From the NCBI RefSeq assembly GCF_025971955.1, contig NZ_JAPDMX010000033.1, forward strand, positions 310,001 to 374,000: a stretch of DNA of 64,000 nucleotides, written 5' to 3'. Positions 38,545 to 49,200 of this stretch are shown here, in pieces (the first letter of the stretch is position 1; each line of letters begins with the position of its first letter). Source of the stretch: Shewanella subflava. GTDB taxonomy: Bacteria; Pseudomonadota; Gammaproteobacteria; Enterobacterales; Shewanellaceae. Under the pieces are notes generated by a model. It searched no databases. It was not told the origin of the DNA and saw nothing but the letters and a program-made list of their open reading frames with translations. The translations under genes were made by a program, and so were the position numbers.

Positions 38545-41500
38545 TTAAACTTGATTAATGTGATTCAAAATACGTTTTTCAGATATAGGGTAAGCTGTGC
38601 CTAGTACTTGGGCAAAACATGACACACGATACTCCTCGATCATCCATCTTGCCTCTATTAACGCGTCAGGCACGGGTTGCAAACGAGGCACTTTAGCTAG
38701 CTGCGCAGCCAGTATTGCTTCAACCTTGCTAATACTGTGCATGTGTAATCTATCTCGGCTTGGATCCACAGGTAATTTGTCTAAGCGATTTTCTATCGCG
38801 GATAAATAACGCGCTACGTCCGCTAATTTATCCCAACCACATTCCTGTACAAACCCTTTATAAACCAATTTATCCAGCTGGGTTTGAATGTCACTCATAG
38901 CAAATGCTATATCTAAACTGATTTTACCTTTCAAACGTTTTTTGATCTGTTGGTAAATCGTCAACACCCTTTCTACTTTTAAGGCAATTTGTTCCGCAGT
39001 AGAATTTAACTCTTGCCTAACCCAATCTTTTGCTTGTTCAAATTGCTGCTCATTACGAATATCCAGATTTTTTTGATCAAGCAATTGTTGCACAGAGGCT
39101 TGAATAATATCATCAATCAATAATTGCACCTGTCCAAAAGGATTGAAGTACATTGCCAGTTTCGCTTTATTAGGTAAGGATTTTTGTAAATGCTTAACCG
39201 GTGAGGGAATATTGATGAGTAATAGACGCCTGATCCCTAACCTATGCTGTTTAGCCGCTTCAAGTTCATCATCAAACAGTTTAATTGCCACATCAACTTG
39301 ATTATCAATCAACGCAGGAAAGGCTTTTACCTCGTAATTGCCTTTTCGTTGTTGATATTGCTCTGGCAAGTTACCAAATGACCATGAGGTTAAACTTTCC
39401 TGTTCAATCCCTTTATCAGCCACCTGTCGAATGGCTTTGGCCACCACACCTTGTAACTGCTCTTTTAACGGTTCAATTTGTCGACCTTGAGCAACTAAGC
39501 GGCCTTTGTCATCTTCTATTTTAAAGTTAATTAATAGATGGGCAGTTAATTGGCTAAAATCAAAATCATCAGGGCTAATTCGAGTACCGCTCATGCGAAG
39601 CAATTGCTTACATAAACTGTCAATTAAGGGTAACTCAAACGGTGTCATCGCCTGCACACATGCTTTAGCATAATCCGGTGCGGGAACAAAATTACGTCGT
39701 AAAGCCTTAGGCAAAGATTTAATTAATGCAATGACTTTCTCTTCTCTCAGTCCAGGTACTAACCAGTCAAAATCTTGATCATCTATTTGATTTAATAGTG
39801 CAACCGGAATATGAATAGACACACCATCATCGGCACTTGCTGGTTCAAAATGGTAACTGACTTTCAGCGCTAAATTCCCTTTATGCCACACTTCTGGAAA
39901 ATCTAAAGCGGAAACATGATCAGCACTGCGCTGCATCAATAGATCTTCATTAAAATCCAATAATTCAGGTTGTGCTACGCGGGCTTTTTTCCACCATTTA
40001 AAAAATAGCGGCGCGTTATAAATACCTTCTGGAATACGAGGTTCATAAAAATCCACCAACACGTCTTCATCCACCAGAATGTCACGACGTCTGGATTTAT
40101 GCTCCAGACTTTCAATGTCTTCTAACAACTTTTGATTATTAACAAAGAACGCTTCTTTCGTTTGTAACTGACCTTCAGCAAGCGCGCTTCTTATAAAGAT
40201 TTCACGGGCTTCAATTGGCTCAATGGGGCCATATTGCACTCGACGGCGATTAACAACCGTTAAGCCATACAGCACTTGGTTTTCAAAGGCGACCACGCTG
40301 CCCGCTTTCGCTTCAAAATGCGGTTCTACATGATTTTTCTTAATTAAATGCGTAGCTAATGGTTCTAGCCATTCAGGTTGAATTTTGGCACAGCAGCGGG
40401 CGAATAACCTTGAGGTTTCAGTTAACTCTGCCGCCATAATCCACTTAGGGCCTTTTTTAGCTAATGGCGATCCGGGAAAGACAAAAAACTTTCTATTTCG
40501 CGCACCTAAATACTCATTGTTAACGTCTTTAAAACCAATATGGCTCAGTAACCCCGCCAGCAATGCTTTATGTAAATTATCGTAACCTGCTGGCGTATCA
40601 TTAAGGCGCCACTTTAATTCGTGAACAGCCTGTTTCAGTTGGGTATACAAGTCTTGCCATTCACGCACCCGTAAATATGCTAAATATTCATCGCGGCACT
40701 GTTTTCTAAATTGACTGGCAGAAAGTTCTCGTTTTTGATCTTTAATGTGATCCCATAATTTTATCCAACTGCTAAAATCTGAATCTTTATCAGCAAATCG
40801 GTTATGACACTCATCTGCAGCTTGTTTTTTCTCTATAGGACGCTCACGCGGATCTTGTATCGATAATCCTGCGGTGATCACCAGCGCTTCATGTAAGCAG
40901 CCTTGTTGATTGGCTTCAAACACCATACGAGCTAATCGAGGATCAAGGGGTATTTTGGCTAAATTACGCCCCAGTTGGGTAAGCACTAAATCGCCCTTTT
41001 GTTTCTTTACAGCTTGTAACTCTTCTAGCAGTAAAAAACCATCACGAATATGCTTTTGCTCTGGTGGTTGAATAAATGGGAACCCTGCAATATCTCCCAA
41101 ACCAATCGCCAACATTTGCAAAATAACCGAGGCTAAATTTGTGCGTAAAATTTCAGGGTCAGTAAATTCAGGGCGCTGATTAAAATCGGCTTCATCGTAC
41201 AAGCGAATGCAAATCCCGGGGCCAACACGACCACAACGTCCTTGACGCTGATTAGCACTGGCTTGCGAAATAGGTTCTATCGGTAAACGTTGCACTTTTG
41301 TGCGATAACTATAGCGACTTATTCTTGCGGTTCCTGGGTCAATGACATAACGGATCCCCGGAACCGTTAATGATGTTTCTGCCACGTTGGTGGCCAGTAC
41401 GATGCGACGACCGATATGGCTACTAAAGACTTTAGATTGTTCACCATAAGATAACCGTGCATACAAAGGCAAAATTTCGGTATCGCGATAATTCTGTTTT

Positions 41501-42456
41501 CGCAGCATATCGGCAGTATCTCGAATTTCCCGCTCACCGTTCATAAAAATGAGGATATCACCGGGACCTTCGGCAATCAGCTCATCAACGGCGGAAAAAA
41601 TCCCATCTGTAACATCACGATCTGCGTCATCATCTTGCACTAAAGGACGATAACGCGTGTCTACTGGGTAGGTACGGCCAGAAACTTCAATCACTGGTGC
41701 ATTGTCAAAATGTGTTGAAAACCGCTCAACATCGATGGTTGCGGAAGTAATAATGACTTTAAGTTCGGGACGTTTTTTGAGTACTTGTTTTAAATAACCT
41801 AAGATAAAATCAATATTGAGACTACGCTCATGCGCTTCATCGATAATGATTGCATCGTATTGATTTAAATACTTATCCGATGTGAGTTCGGCCAATAAAA
41901 TACCGTCGGTCATTAGCTTAACGTAGCTATTTTCACTGATAGCATCAGCAAAACGGACTTTAAAGCCCACAATTTCACCTAGCGGACTCTTCAATTCATC
42001 GGCGATACGACTGGCAACACTTCGAGCAGCGAGACGTCGTGGTTGGGTATGGCCAATAAGACCTCGGCAACCCAAACCTAAATCTAGACATATTTTAGGC
42101 AACTGGGTGGTTTTACCTGAGCCTGTTTCGCCCGCCACTATGACCACTTGATTGGTTGCTATGGCACTGGCAATTTCATCACGTTTTTGTGAAACAGGTA
42201 AGTCATCTGGATAATGAATTTTAGGACGGTTATTCAGGCGTTGTTGTACTTTTTCAACCGATGCAAGTGCCCTTGCTTCAAGTTCCGCCATTTCAGCTTG
42301 CCTCGCAGCTTCACTCTTGGGCGCTGAGTTGCTTTGCTTATTAAGACGGAACAAACGGCGACGAATATAGGCCGCGTCGGTTTGCACACAACGCTGTAAG
42401 AAGGCTTTAGAGAGTGGCTTAATATCCGCGTTCAAATTTGTTTCCTTGGCTAGCAT
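38545..42456 (-). CDS. hrpA: ATP-dependent RNA helicase HrpA
   Basis: DEAH-box RNA helicase that in E. coli rescues stalled or collided ribosomes. 1303 residues, the full family length. Walker A is GETGSGKTTQLPK and Walker B is DEAH, and NVAETSLTVPGI and QRQGRCGRVGPG match later helicase motifs. Then come the helicase-associated and OB-fold regions and the long C-terminal DUF3418 region of HrpA. Monocistronic; the start is the ATG at 42456. Confidence 0.96.
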   Translation of the reverse strand: MLAKETNLNADIKPLSKAFLQRCVQTDAAYIRRRLFRLNKQSNSAPKSEAARQAEMAELEARALASVEKVQQRLNNRPKIHYPDDLPVSQKRDEIASAIATNQVVIVAGETGSGKTTQLPKICLDLGLGCRGLIGHTQPRRLAARSVASRIADELKSPLGEIVGFKVRFADAISENSYVKLMTDGILLAELTSDKYLNQYDAIIIDEAHERSLNIDFILGYLKQVLKKRPELKVIITSATIDVERFSTHFDNAPVIEVSGRTYPVDTRYRPLVQDDDADRDVTDGIFSAVDELIAEGPGDILIFMNGEREIRDTADMLRKQNYRDTEILPLYARLSYGEQSKVFSSHIGRRIVLATNVAETSLTVPGIRYVIDPGTARISRYSYRTKVQRLPIEPISQASANQRQGRCGRVGPGICIRLYDEADFNQRPEFTDPEILRTNLASVILQMLAIGLGDIAGFPFIQPPEQKHIRDGFLLLEELQAVKKQKGDLVLTQLGRNLAKIPLDPRLARMVFEANQQGCLHEALVITAGLSIQDPRERPIEKKQAADECHNRFADKDSDFSSWIKLWDHIKDQKRELSASQFRKQCRDEYLAYLRVREWQDLYTQLKQAVHELKWRLNDTPAGYDNLHKALLAGLLSHIGFKDVNNEYLGARNRKFFVFPGSPLAKKGPKWIMAAELTETSRLFARCCAKIQPEWLEPLATHLIKKNHVEPHFEAKAGSVVAFENQVLYGLTVVNRRRVQYGPIEPIEAREIFIRSALAEGQLQTKEAFFVNNQKLLEDIESLEHKSRRRDILVDEDVLVDFYEPRIPEGIYNAPLFFKWWKKARVAQPELLDFNEDLLMQRSADHVSALDFPEVWHKGNLALKVSYHFEPASADDGVSIHIPVALLNQIDDQDFDWLVPGLREEKVIALIKSLPKALRRNFVPAPDYAKACVQAMTPFELPLIDSLCKQLLRMSGTRISPDDFDFSQLTAHLLINFKIEDDKGRLVAQGRQIEPLKEQLQGVVAKAIRQVADKGIEQESLTSWSFGNLPEQYQQRKGNYEVKAFPALIDNQVDVAIKLFDDELEAAKQHRLGIRRLLLINIPSPVKHLQKSLPNKAKLAMYFNPFGQVQLLIDDIIQASVQQLLDQKNLDIRNEQQFEQAKDWVRQELNSTAEQIALKVERVLTIYQQIKKRLKGKISLDIAFAMSDIQTQLDKLVYKGFVQECGWDKLADVARYLSAIENRLDKLPVDPSRDRLHMHSISKVEAILAAQLAKVPRLQPVPDALIEARWMIEEYRVSCFAQVLGTAYPISEKRILNHINQV

Positions 42457-42555
42457 CGATATTTAAATAATCGATCCTAGCAAGGAAGCGGACACATTGG
42501 TATGTTTTAGCGCATCAGAATGGTGGCTTTTTAGGCACCTATGCCGATAATCGCT

Positions 42556-42972
42556 TTATGCGGGTGATAAATAACATTGTTGCATGTAAGTGTTCATCGC
42601 TTTTAGGACATCTTGGCGGGTAATCGCCCCAATGACTTTGCCTTGATCAACCACAGGATAAATTTTAGGTTTTGCGCCTGTCATTTGTTCAGCTAAGTGC
42701 AACATACTGTCTTGCGGGCCAACACTTAACACCTCGGTACGCATACAATCTTTTACTGTACTGGTTAGGTCGCAGTGATAACTACTTTTTAGCATCACAG
42801 CCAAACAATCCTGTTGTGATAAAAAGCCAACTAACTCGCCTTGTTCGCCAATGACTGGCGCGCCGGGACGATTGCTGGTGAGTAACTTTTCAACCGCCAC
42901 AGCAATTGACATATTAGCCTTTAACAGCACTGGGCGTTTATCCATATAATCAATTATTTTAATAGAATCCAT
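42556..42972 (-). CDS. Two-CBS-domain protein
   Basis: 138 residues made of two CBS motifs (about 5-60 and 72-130). Such stand-alone pairs usually bind adenosine nucleotides and regulate a partner; the partner is unknown. The start at 42972 (MDSIKIIDYMDKRP) has GGGGA 6 nt upstream, so the longer frame to 43002 is rejected. It lies upstream of hrpA on the same strand with a 99-bp gap. Confidence 0.82.
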   Translation of the reverse strand: MDSIKIIDYMDKRPVLLKANMSIAVAVEKLLTSNRPGAPVIGEQGELVGFLSQQDCLAVMLKSSYHCDLTSTVKDCMRTEVLSVGPQDSMLHLAEQMTGAKPKIYPVVDQGKVIGAITRQDVLKAMNTYMQQCYLSPA

Positions 42973-43253
42973 TGCATTTCCCCATAATGTTTTTTGGCAC
43001 AATCCTCCTGATATATTCAGGTTTAGCGCATAGGATTGGGCGACTTATATTTAGGTTGTTAAGGGCGTTGCCACCTCAGCTGACGCCCTCATAACAACCA
43101 GAGGTCTTAATAAGCATGCCATCACACCATGCCTAAACTAAGTTTAGTCAAAAACCATTAAACAGCAGCAAAATAAATTCAATCAAGATCATCGGGTATA
43201 TCGATTATCCAACAACATTGTGCATCCAGTTAACGACGCGGCGAAGAAGCAAG

Positions 43254-44306
43254 TTATTTATCACGCCAAATCATAATATTAGCCGGCTGGTCACCCACTT
43301 TGGTTGCACGATACATGCCTGATGTATTAAAGGGGGTTGCAATATTGCCTTTGTCATCAATCGCAATCACTCCGCCAGTGCCTCCGGCTGTGGCAAGTCT
43401 TTGGTTAATAACCTCGTCAGCCGCTTGAATAATCGATTTTTGTTGGTATTTTACCCGCGCGCAGATATCTGCTGCCACATTGTAGCGAATAAAGTATTCA
43501 CCATGTCCGGTAGCAGAGATCGCACAAGTCCCATTTTCGGCATAGTTACCTGCGCCAATAACTGGAGCATCACCGATTCGACCAAATCGCTTTGCCGTCA
43601 TACCACCTGTTGAGGTTCCAGCGGCAAGATTGCCTTGTTTATCAAGTGCAACTGCGCCGACCGTGCCAAATTTGTAGTTAGCATCAAGTTGATTAACCGA
43701 AGCTTGATAATCATGATCTTTCGCTTCTGATTTAATGATTTTTCGTTTGGCATCGAGAAGTTGGTTATATCGATGCGTGGTATCAAAGTGTTGATTTGAT
43801 ACAAAAGTCATACCTTGGGTAATGGCAAACTCTTCAGCGCCCTGTCCATAAAGCATCACATGGGGAGACTTTTCCATCACAGCTCTCGCTAAATTAATCG
43901 GATTTTTAATATGAGTGACCCCCGCAACCGCCCCTGCAGCCATATTGCGTCCATCCATGATAGAAGCATCTAACTCATGTTTTCCGTCAAAAGTATAAAC
44001 CGCGCCGACCCCTGCGTTAAATAAAGGGCTGTCTTCTAATACATTAATGGCAGCTTGTACGGCATCTAAACTGTCACCGCCTTTGGTTAAAATCTCATGT
44101 CCGGCATTAATCGCTTGTTGCAATTTATCTCGATAAGCTTGTTGCTGCACTTCGCTTAAATCCGCTTCGTTAATAGTGCCCGCTCCGCCATGAATGGCAA
44201 TGGAAAATGGCTGGTCATCATTGGCATACAAGTTAAAACTGAACCCAATGGTGATTGATGCTATGGCCAATCCGGTCTTTAGACGACAAAATAGTTTATT
44301 TTTCAT
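43254..44306 (-). CDS. iaaA: Isoaspartyl peptidase / plant-type L-asparaginase, secreted
   Basis: Ntn-hydrolase that self-cleaves before a Thr, then removes isoaspartyl dipeptides or hydrolyses asparagine. The N-terminal signal peptide (about 1-28, ending LYAND) predicts periplasmic export. FSIAIHGGAGTI opens the mature domain; the predicted nucleophile is the Thr of GTVGAVALDKQG, followed by AGTSTGGMTAKRFGRIGD. 350 residues, as expected. AGGGAATAATAACA precedes the ATG. Divergent from tamA. Confidence 0.9.
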   Translation of the reverse strand: MKNKLFCRLKTGLAIASITIGFSFNLYANDDQPFSIAIHGGAGTINEADLSEVQQQAYRDKLQQAINAGHEILTKGGDSLDAVQAAINVLEDSPLFNAGVGAVYTFDGKHELDASIMDGRNMAAGAVAGVTHIKNPINLARAVMEKSPHVMLYGQGAEEFAITQGMTFVSNQHFDTTHRYNQLLDAKRKIIKSEAKDHDYQASVNQLDANYKFGTVGAVALDKQGNLAAGTSTGGMTAKRFGRIGDAPVIGAGNYAENGTCAISATGHGEYFIRYNVAADICARVKYQQKSIIQAADEVINQRLATAGGTGGVIAIDDKGNIATPFNTSGMYRATKVGDQPANIMIWRDK

Positions 44307-44415
44307 TGTTATTATTCCCTTTAGCGTAAATTCTGCCTATTGTTTGCCTTGCGACTTTAACGCTTTCTAGCGACAATATAAACAAGATGTGCATAAATCA
44401 GTAAGTACCTAAATA

Positions 44416-46263
44416 TTGTTAATTAATTGTTTGAGAGTCAGCCTTTTTTTTATCCTTGCACTTACTGTAGTTCGCAGTAGTGGTGCACTTGCGGCTGACG
44501 ATTTATTAACGGTTTCCATCTCTGGAGTTGAGTCTGCTCTTGAAAAAAATATTCGTGCCCATTTAGGCTCATTGCCCCAAAATGAAATTCAGCGGCGTGC
44601 ATTTTTATTTACCGTTGAAGATAATACCAATGACGCATTGGAATCTATGGGGTTTTACCGGGCCAAACTTGCCGTCAATGTGACAGAAACAACAAAAGGC
44701 CCATGGCAACTCAATATCAAGGTTGACCCACATGAGCCTGTCCGGTTGCAATGGATTGATATCAATTTTGATGGCGAAATGCTTGAAGATATTTCCTTTA
44801 GACGCTGGTTAGATGGATTAACCATCAAGCCTGGCGATCCTTTGCATCACGGCCAGTATGAAACCATTAAATCACAACTCATGACTATTGCACTGGCGCG
44901 TGGATATTTTGATGGTCGTTTTTCACGTTCCGAAATTGTGATTAATCGCGATAAAAACACGGCTCAAATTAACCTGCATTTTGACTCTGGTCCCCGCTAT
45001 CGATTCGGCGATGTAACATTTGAAGGCCATACCCTTAATGATAATATTGTTCAAGAATTGATCCCGTTTGAAGCCGATACGCCCTACGCTACAGCAGAAC
45101 TAAATCGTTTAAATAGAAACCTGATTGATGTAGGTTATTTTAGTAATATTAAAGTGTTACCTGAAATGGAAAAAATCAGCGAAGGTAACGTCCCGATTAA
45201 AGTGGAATTAACACCACGTCCAAGCCACTCCATTGAAGTGGGTGCAGGTGTAGACATTGGAAATAGTAGTGAAAGTGCTGTAGAACCAAGAATACGTGTC
45301 ACTTGGCGAACACCGCAGGTTAATCGTTACGGGCATAAACAAGAAACCTCTGCAGAATGGTCACCTTACACACCGAAATTACTCACCACTTACACGATTC
45401 CGTTAACCGATCCTTTAGACGATCAACTGAAAATTAAACTGGGTGTGTTACGTGATGAATATGGCGTCATTCAAGACTATGTTCCTGAAGATCGTCAATT
45501 TGTTAATACTGGACAACTTGAAGCAGAAAAATATCTTATCGGCGTGATTAGGCAGCGACGGACCGAAAATAACTGGCTATTTGGTTATTCTGTTGAGGCA
45601 ATCAAAGAGTTTTATACTCAAGAAGATACAGATTATACACCCAACTTTTATTTGCTAGGAATAGGTGTAACTAAGACCATTCGTGGTGATAATACCCTCG
45701 ATCCCAAATCGGGTTTTCGTCAAACCTATAGTTTTGAGTATGCCGATCCTAATTTAGGCTCAGCAATTCGACTCGCGCGATTACAAGCAAAACTTAAATG
45801 GATTGACACTTTCTTCGATAAACACCGAATTGTGGCGCGTCTTGATTTAGGTGCCAATATTGCAGACAAAGAAGATATTCCTTTTATTGCGCCATCCCTG
45901 AGGTATTTTGCCGGAGGCGATCAATCAGTTCGTGGTTATCGATATCAAGAACTTGGACCTTATATCGACTATGAAAACGCCCAAGGCGGTCTTTCTCGCC
46001 AAGTTATTGGTGGACGTTATTTGATTGTGGGCAGTGTAGAGTATCAATATTACCTAACTCCAACTTGGCGAGTCGCAACATTTGTTGATGCAGGTAATGC
46101 TTTTGATACCGATCAATTTGAATCTGTCATGTCTGTCGGTGGGGGTATTCACTGGATCTCACCTATTGGGCCAATCAAGTTAGACCTAGGCTTTGGATTA
46201 AAAGAAACTGAAACGGTTGATCGTTCATTCCGATTCCATTTAACAATGGGAACAGAATTATAA
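44416..46263 (+). CDS. tamA: Translocation and assembly module TamA
   Basis: Omp85-family outer-membrane barrel that works with TamB in outer-membrane lipid transport or autotransporter assembly. 615 residues with a signal peptide (about 1-27, ending ALAA), three POTRA domains (about 28-270) and a 16-strand barrel ending FRFHLTMGTEL. There is no ATG: the start is a TTG at 44416 or another TTG at 44431, with a stop just upstream and no clear ribosome binding site, so the N-terminus is uncertain. Its stop overlaps the tamB start (TAATG). Confidence 0.9.
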   Translation: MLINCLRVSLFFILALTVVRSSGALAADDLLTVSISGVESALEKNIRAHLGSLPQNEIQRRAFLFTVEDNTNDALESMGFYRAKLAVNVTETTKGPWQLNIKVDPHEPVRLQWIDINFDGEMLEDISFRRWLDGLTIKPGDPLHHGQYETIKSQLMTIALARGYFDGRFSRSEIVINRDKNTAQINLHFDSGPRYRFGDVTFEGHTLNDNIVQELIPFEADTPYATAELNRLNRNLIDVGYFSNIKVLPEMEKISEGNVPIKVELTPRPSHSIEVGAGVDIGNSSESAVEPRIRVTWRTPQVNRYGHKQETSAEWSPYTPKLLTTYTIPLTDPLDDQLKIKLGVLRDEYGVIQDYVPEDRQFVNTGQLEAEKYLIGVIRQRRTENNWLFGYSVEAIKEFYTQEDTDYTPNFYLLGIGVTKTIRGDNTLDPKSGFRQTYSFEYADPNLGSAIRLARLQAKLKWIDTFFDKHRIVARLDLGANIADKEDIPFIAPSLRYFAGGDQSVRGYRYQELGPYIDYENAQGGLSRQVIGGRYLIVGSVEYQYYLTPTWRVATFVDAGNAFDTDQFESVMSVGGGIHWISPIGPIKLDLGFGLKETETVDRSFRFHLTMGTEL

Positions 46264-49200
46264 TGGCCTCATCAAAAACGCCGATGAACGGTACACAAAA
46301 CAATAACAAAACTGCCGATGTGCATGACAGTGCATCAAGTGATGTACTGCCAAATAGCACCCTGTTAAACAAAGACCCGCAGCAAGCTGAAAATGCTGGG
46401 TTAGCTAACGCAGAAATGCATCAGCCTGTTGTAAAAGACACTTTATTCATCGCCCTGTTAAAGCAATTATGGCGTAGCTTCAAATTTTACACTCGAATAA
46501 TTATATATATACCGCTATTAATATTGGTTTTACTTGCCCTGATACTTGGCACGTCTATCGGTAGCAATATCGGTATTACGATCGCAAGCCAACTTATCCC
46601 TAATCTTGAATTGAATTACCAATCTGGCACTATCAACCATGATCTAAAACTTGACTATGCGTCTTGGGAGATGGATGGCATCAGTGTTGAGATTAACGAT
46701 CTTGCCATAGAGTGGCTGCCTCGCTGTTTTATTAATAAGCAGCTTTGCGTTGATTCCCTAAGCGCCTCAAAAGTCACTGTTGATATTCAAACTGCATTGC
46801 TTAGCGATACCGCGACTTCAACACTTGTTGATTCTCAAATTATTTATCCTGAACTGATGACATCAGCGCAAAGTAATACCACTGAACAGAATCTATCAAC
46901 GGCAGACAATGCTGCCAAACATGCTCCCGCTGAAGCTGAGTTATCCGACTCTGATTTATCTAAGCTACAATCATCTGAGCAAGAGTTACTTATTCTGCCT
47001 TTTGATATTTCATTAAATAATGCCGATCTAGCAGCCATCAATGTCACAGTCAACGACATGCATTTTAATGCCAGTCAATTAAAGGCTAAAGCATTTTGGA
47101 CTGGGCCTGATTTAAAAGTCGAGCATATCAGTAGTTTTGAATTAGCGGTCATCATACCGAACGAGGATGAGACACAAACCTCAACGGCAGATTCGGCAGA
47201 AAAAGCCTGGCCATTAGCGGACTTACCAGCAGTGTATTTACCCTTTAGATTATTTATTAAAGAACTCAATTCACTTGATAGCACCTTACAGATTGGTCAA
47301 CGTAAAGACTTTTTTGAACAAATTATTATTGCGGGTAATTACATCGGCTACAACATAGGTCTTAGTCAGCTTCATGCAAAACATAGCTATGGCGATCTTG
47401 ATTTAATAGGTGACATTAACTTAGTTGACAGCTATCCAATGAATATCAAAGTATCCGCAAACATTGATCAGATAGCTGAGTTACCTGGCTTTACCAAACA
47501 GAAACTCACCCTCGAGTTGACTGATGATTTAAAAAAATTAGCCATAAATGCAAAATTAACTGGCGATACTACGCTTAATCTCCAAGCCGACGTAGGCTTG
47601 AACCTAGCAAGCTTGCCTTTTAGGGGCGAAATATCCGACAGTAAAATACAATGGCCCTTCAAAGATCCACAATACATTGCCAATATCCAATCTTTACAAG
47701 CACAAGGTAAAATTGATGCGATTCAGGCTCAGTTATTAGGGCAATTTATTAGCCCGTTTCATCCTGAATTAAAGGTTGATTCAAATCTGGCCTTCCAACA
47801 AAACACACTCAAACTTAGCCCCTTAACTATTCAGTCTAAAGCGGGTCAATTACAGATTGAAGGTGAAGTCGATTTAGCCGATAACATCACCTGGCAAACC
47901 AAAGTCAGTACCCAAGACTTGAGCCTGCAAAACATAGAATGGTTACAACAATTCACCCCACTACGCAGTAAAATAAGCGGACAATTTGTTACGAGTGGCA
48001 AGATGGCTAACGATAAATGGCAAATTGATATTAGCGATGCGTCATTAAAAGGACGCATGAATGGCTACCCCGTCACTTTAGAGGGGCAAGTGGCCGTGAA
48101 TCAAGATTTTGCCGTCAATGCGCAAAATTTAAAAGCGACAGCCTTAGGGGCAGATCTGTTCATAAATGGACGAGCGGATTCGATATGGAACATCGATGCC
48201 GAACTAAATGTCCCTGATTTACGACAATGGCTTGATGGTAGTAGAGGAAATATACACGCTAAGGTTACCGTTACAGGCGCAAGTGATAACCCCATGGTTG
48301 ACCTAACGGCTAAAATGCAAAATAGCAGCTTTGCGGGTGCAAAGTTAGATAACTTAACACTCAATGCACATTACCTTCCTTTTAACCAACACCAATATTC
48401 GTTTGCGTTAGACAATCAAAATATTGTTTATAAAGGATACAAGCTCACCAGCCTAAATATCGAAGGCAAAGGCGATCAAAGTCAGCAGACCACCACCCTG
48501 GTGACCACGGGTGATACAACCATTAATAGTGAATTATTAAGCCAAACAAATATTGATAATCAAACCATTGATGCCACACTAAAACAACTGAATATCAGTA
48601 ATATATTTGGTAAATGGCAATTAGATGAACCCATAGTGTTAGCTTGGGATCAACTTAAAAACCGCGGCAAAATTGACGCATTTTGTATTAGTCATCCCCA
48701 TAATAAACTTTGTCTTACCAATAAGGTTGAACTGGGGGCCAAAGGACAAGCAGATATCAATTTTAGTGGTAATCCTGGACAGCTTTTGGCACCAATATTA
48801 TCTAAAAATATTAATTGGGATGGCCATGCAGCGCTCACAAGCCAAATTAATTGGCAACCTAAAACTAAGCCTACTGCCGTGGTTAACTTCACGCTGTTAC
48901 CGGGTAATATCAAGCTGATTCGCAATGTCAAAAATGTGGTTAATATTGATTATCAAGAGTTAGTGTTCAAAGCCACATTAGACGAAAAACAATTAAGAAC
49001 CACCATCACAGCCGATTCCGATGGTATTGCCAGCTTACAAACCGAAATGAATATTAATGTCACTCCCGATAGAGCCCTCGATGGTTTTATTAATATTCAG
49101 TCATTAAATTTGGAGCCTTTTGGGGAGTTTTTCCCAAGACTCCAAACCCTTAATGGAAATTTATCTACGCGAATGAATCTTTCAGGTAGTCTCATGACGC

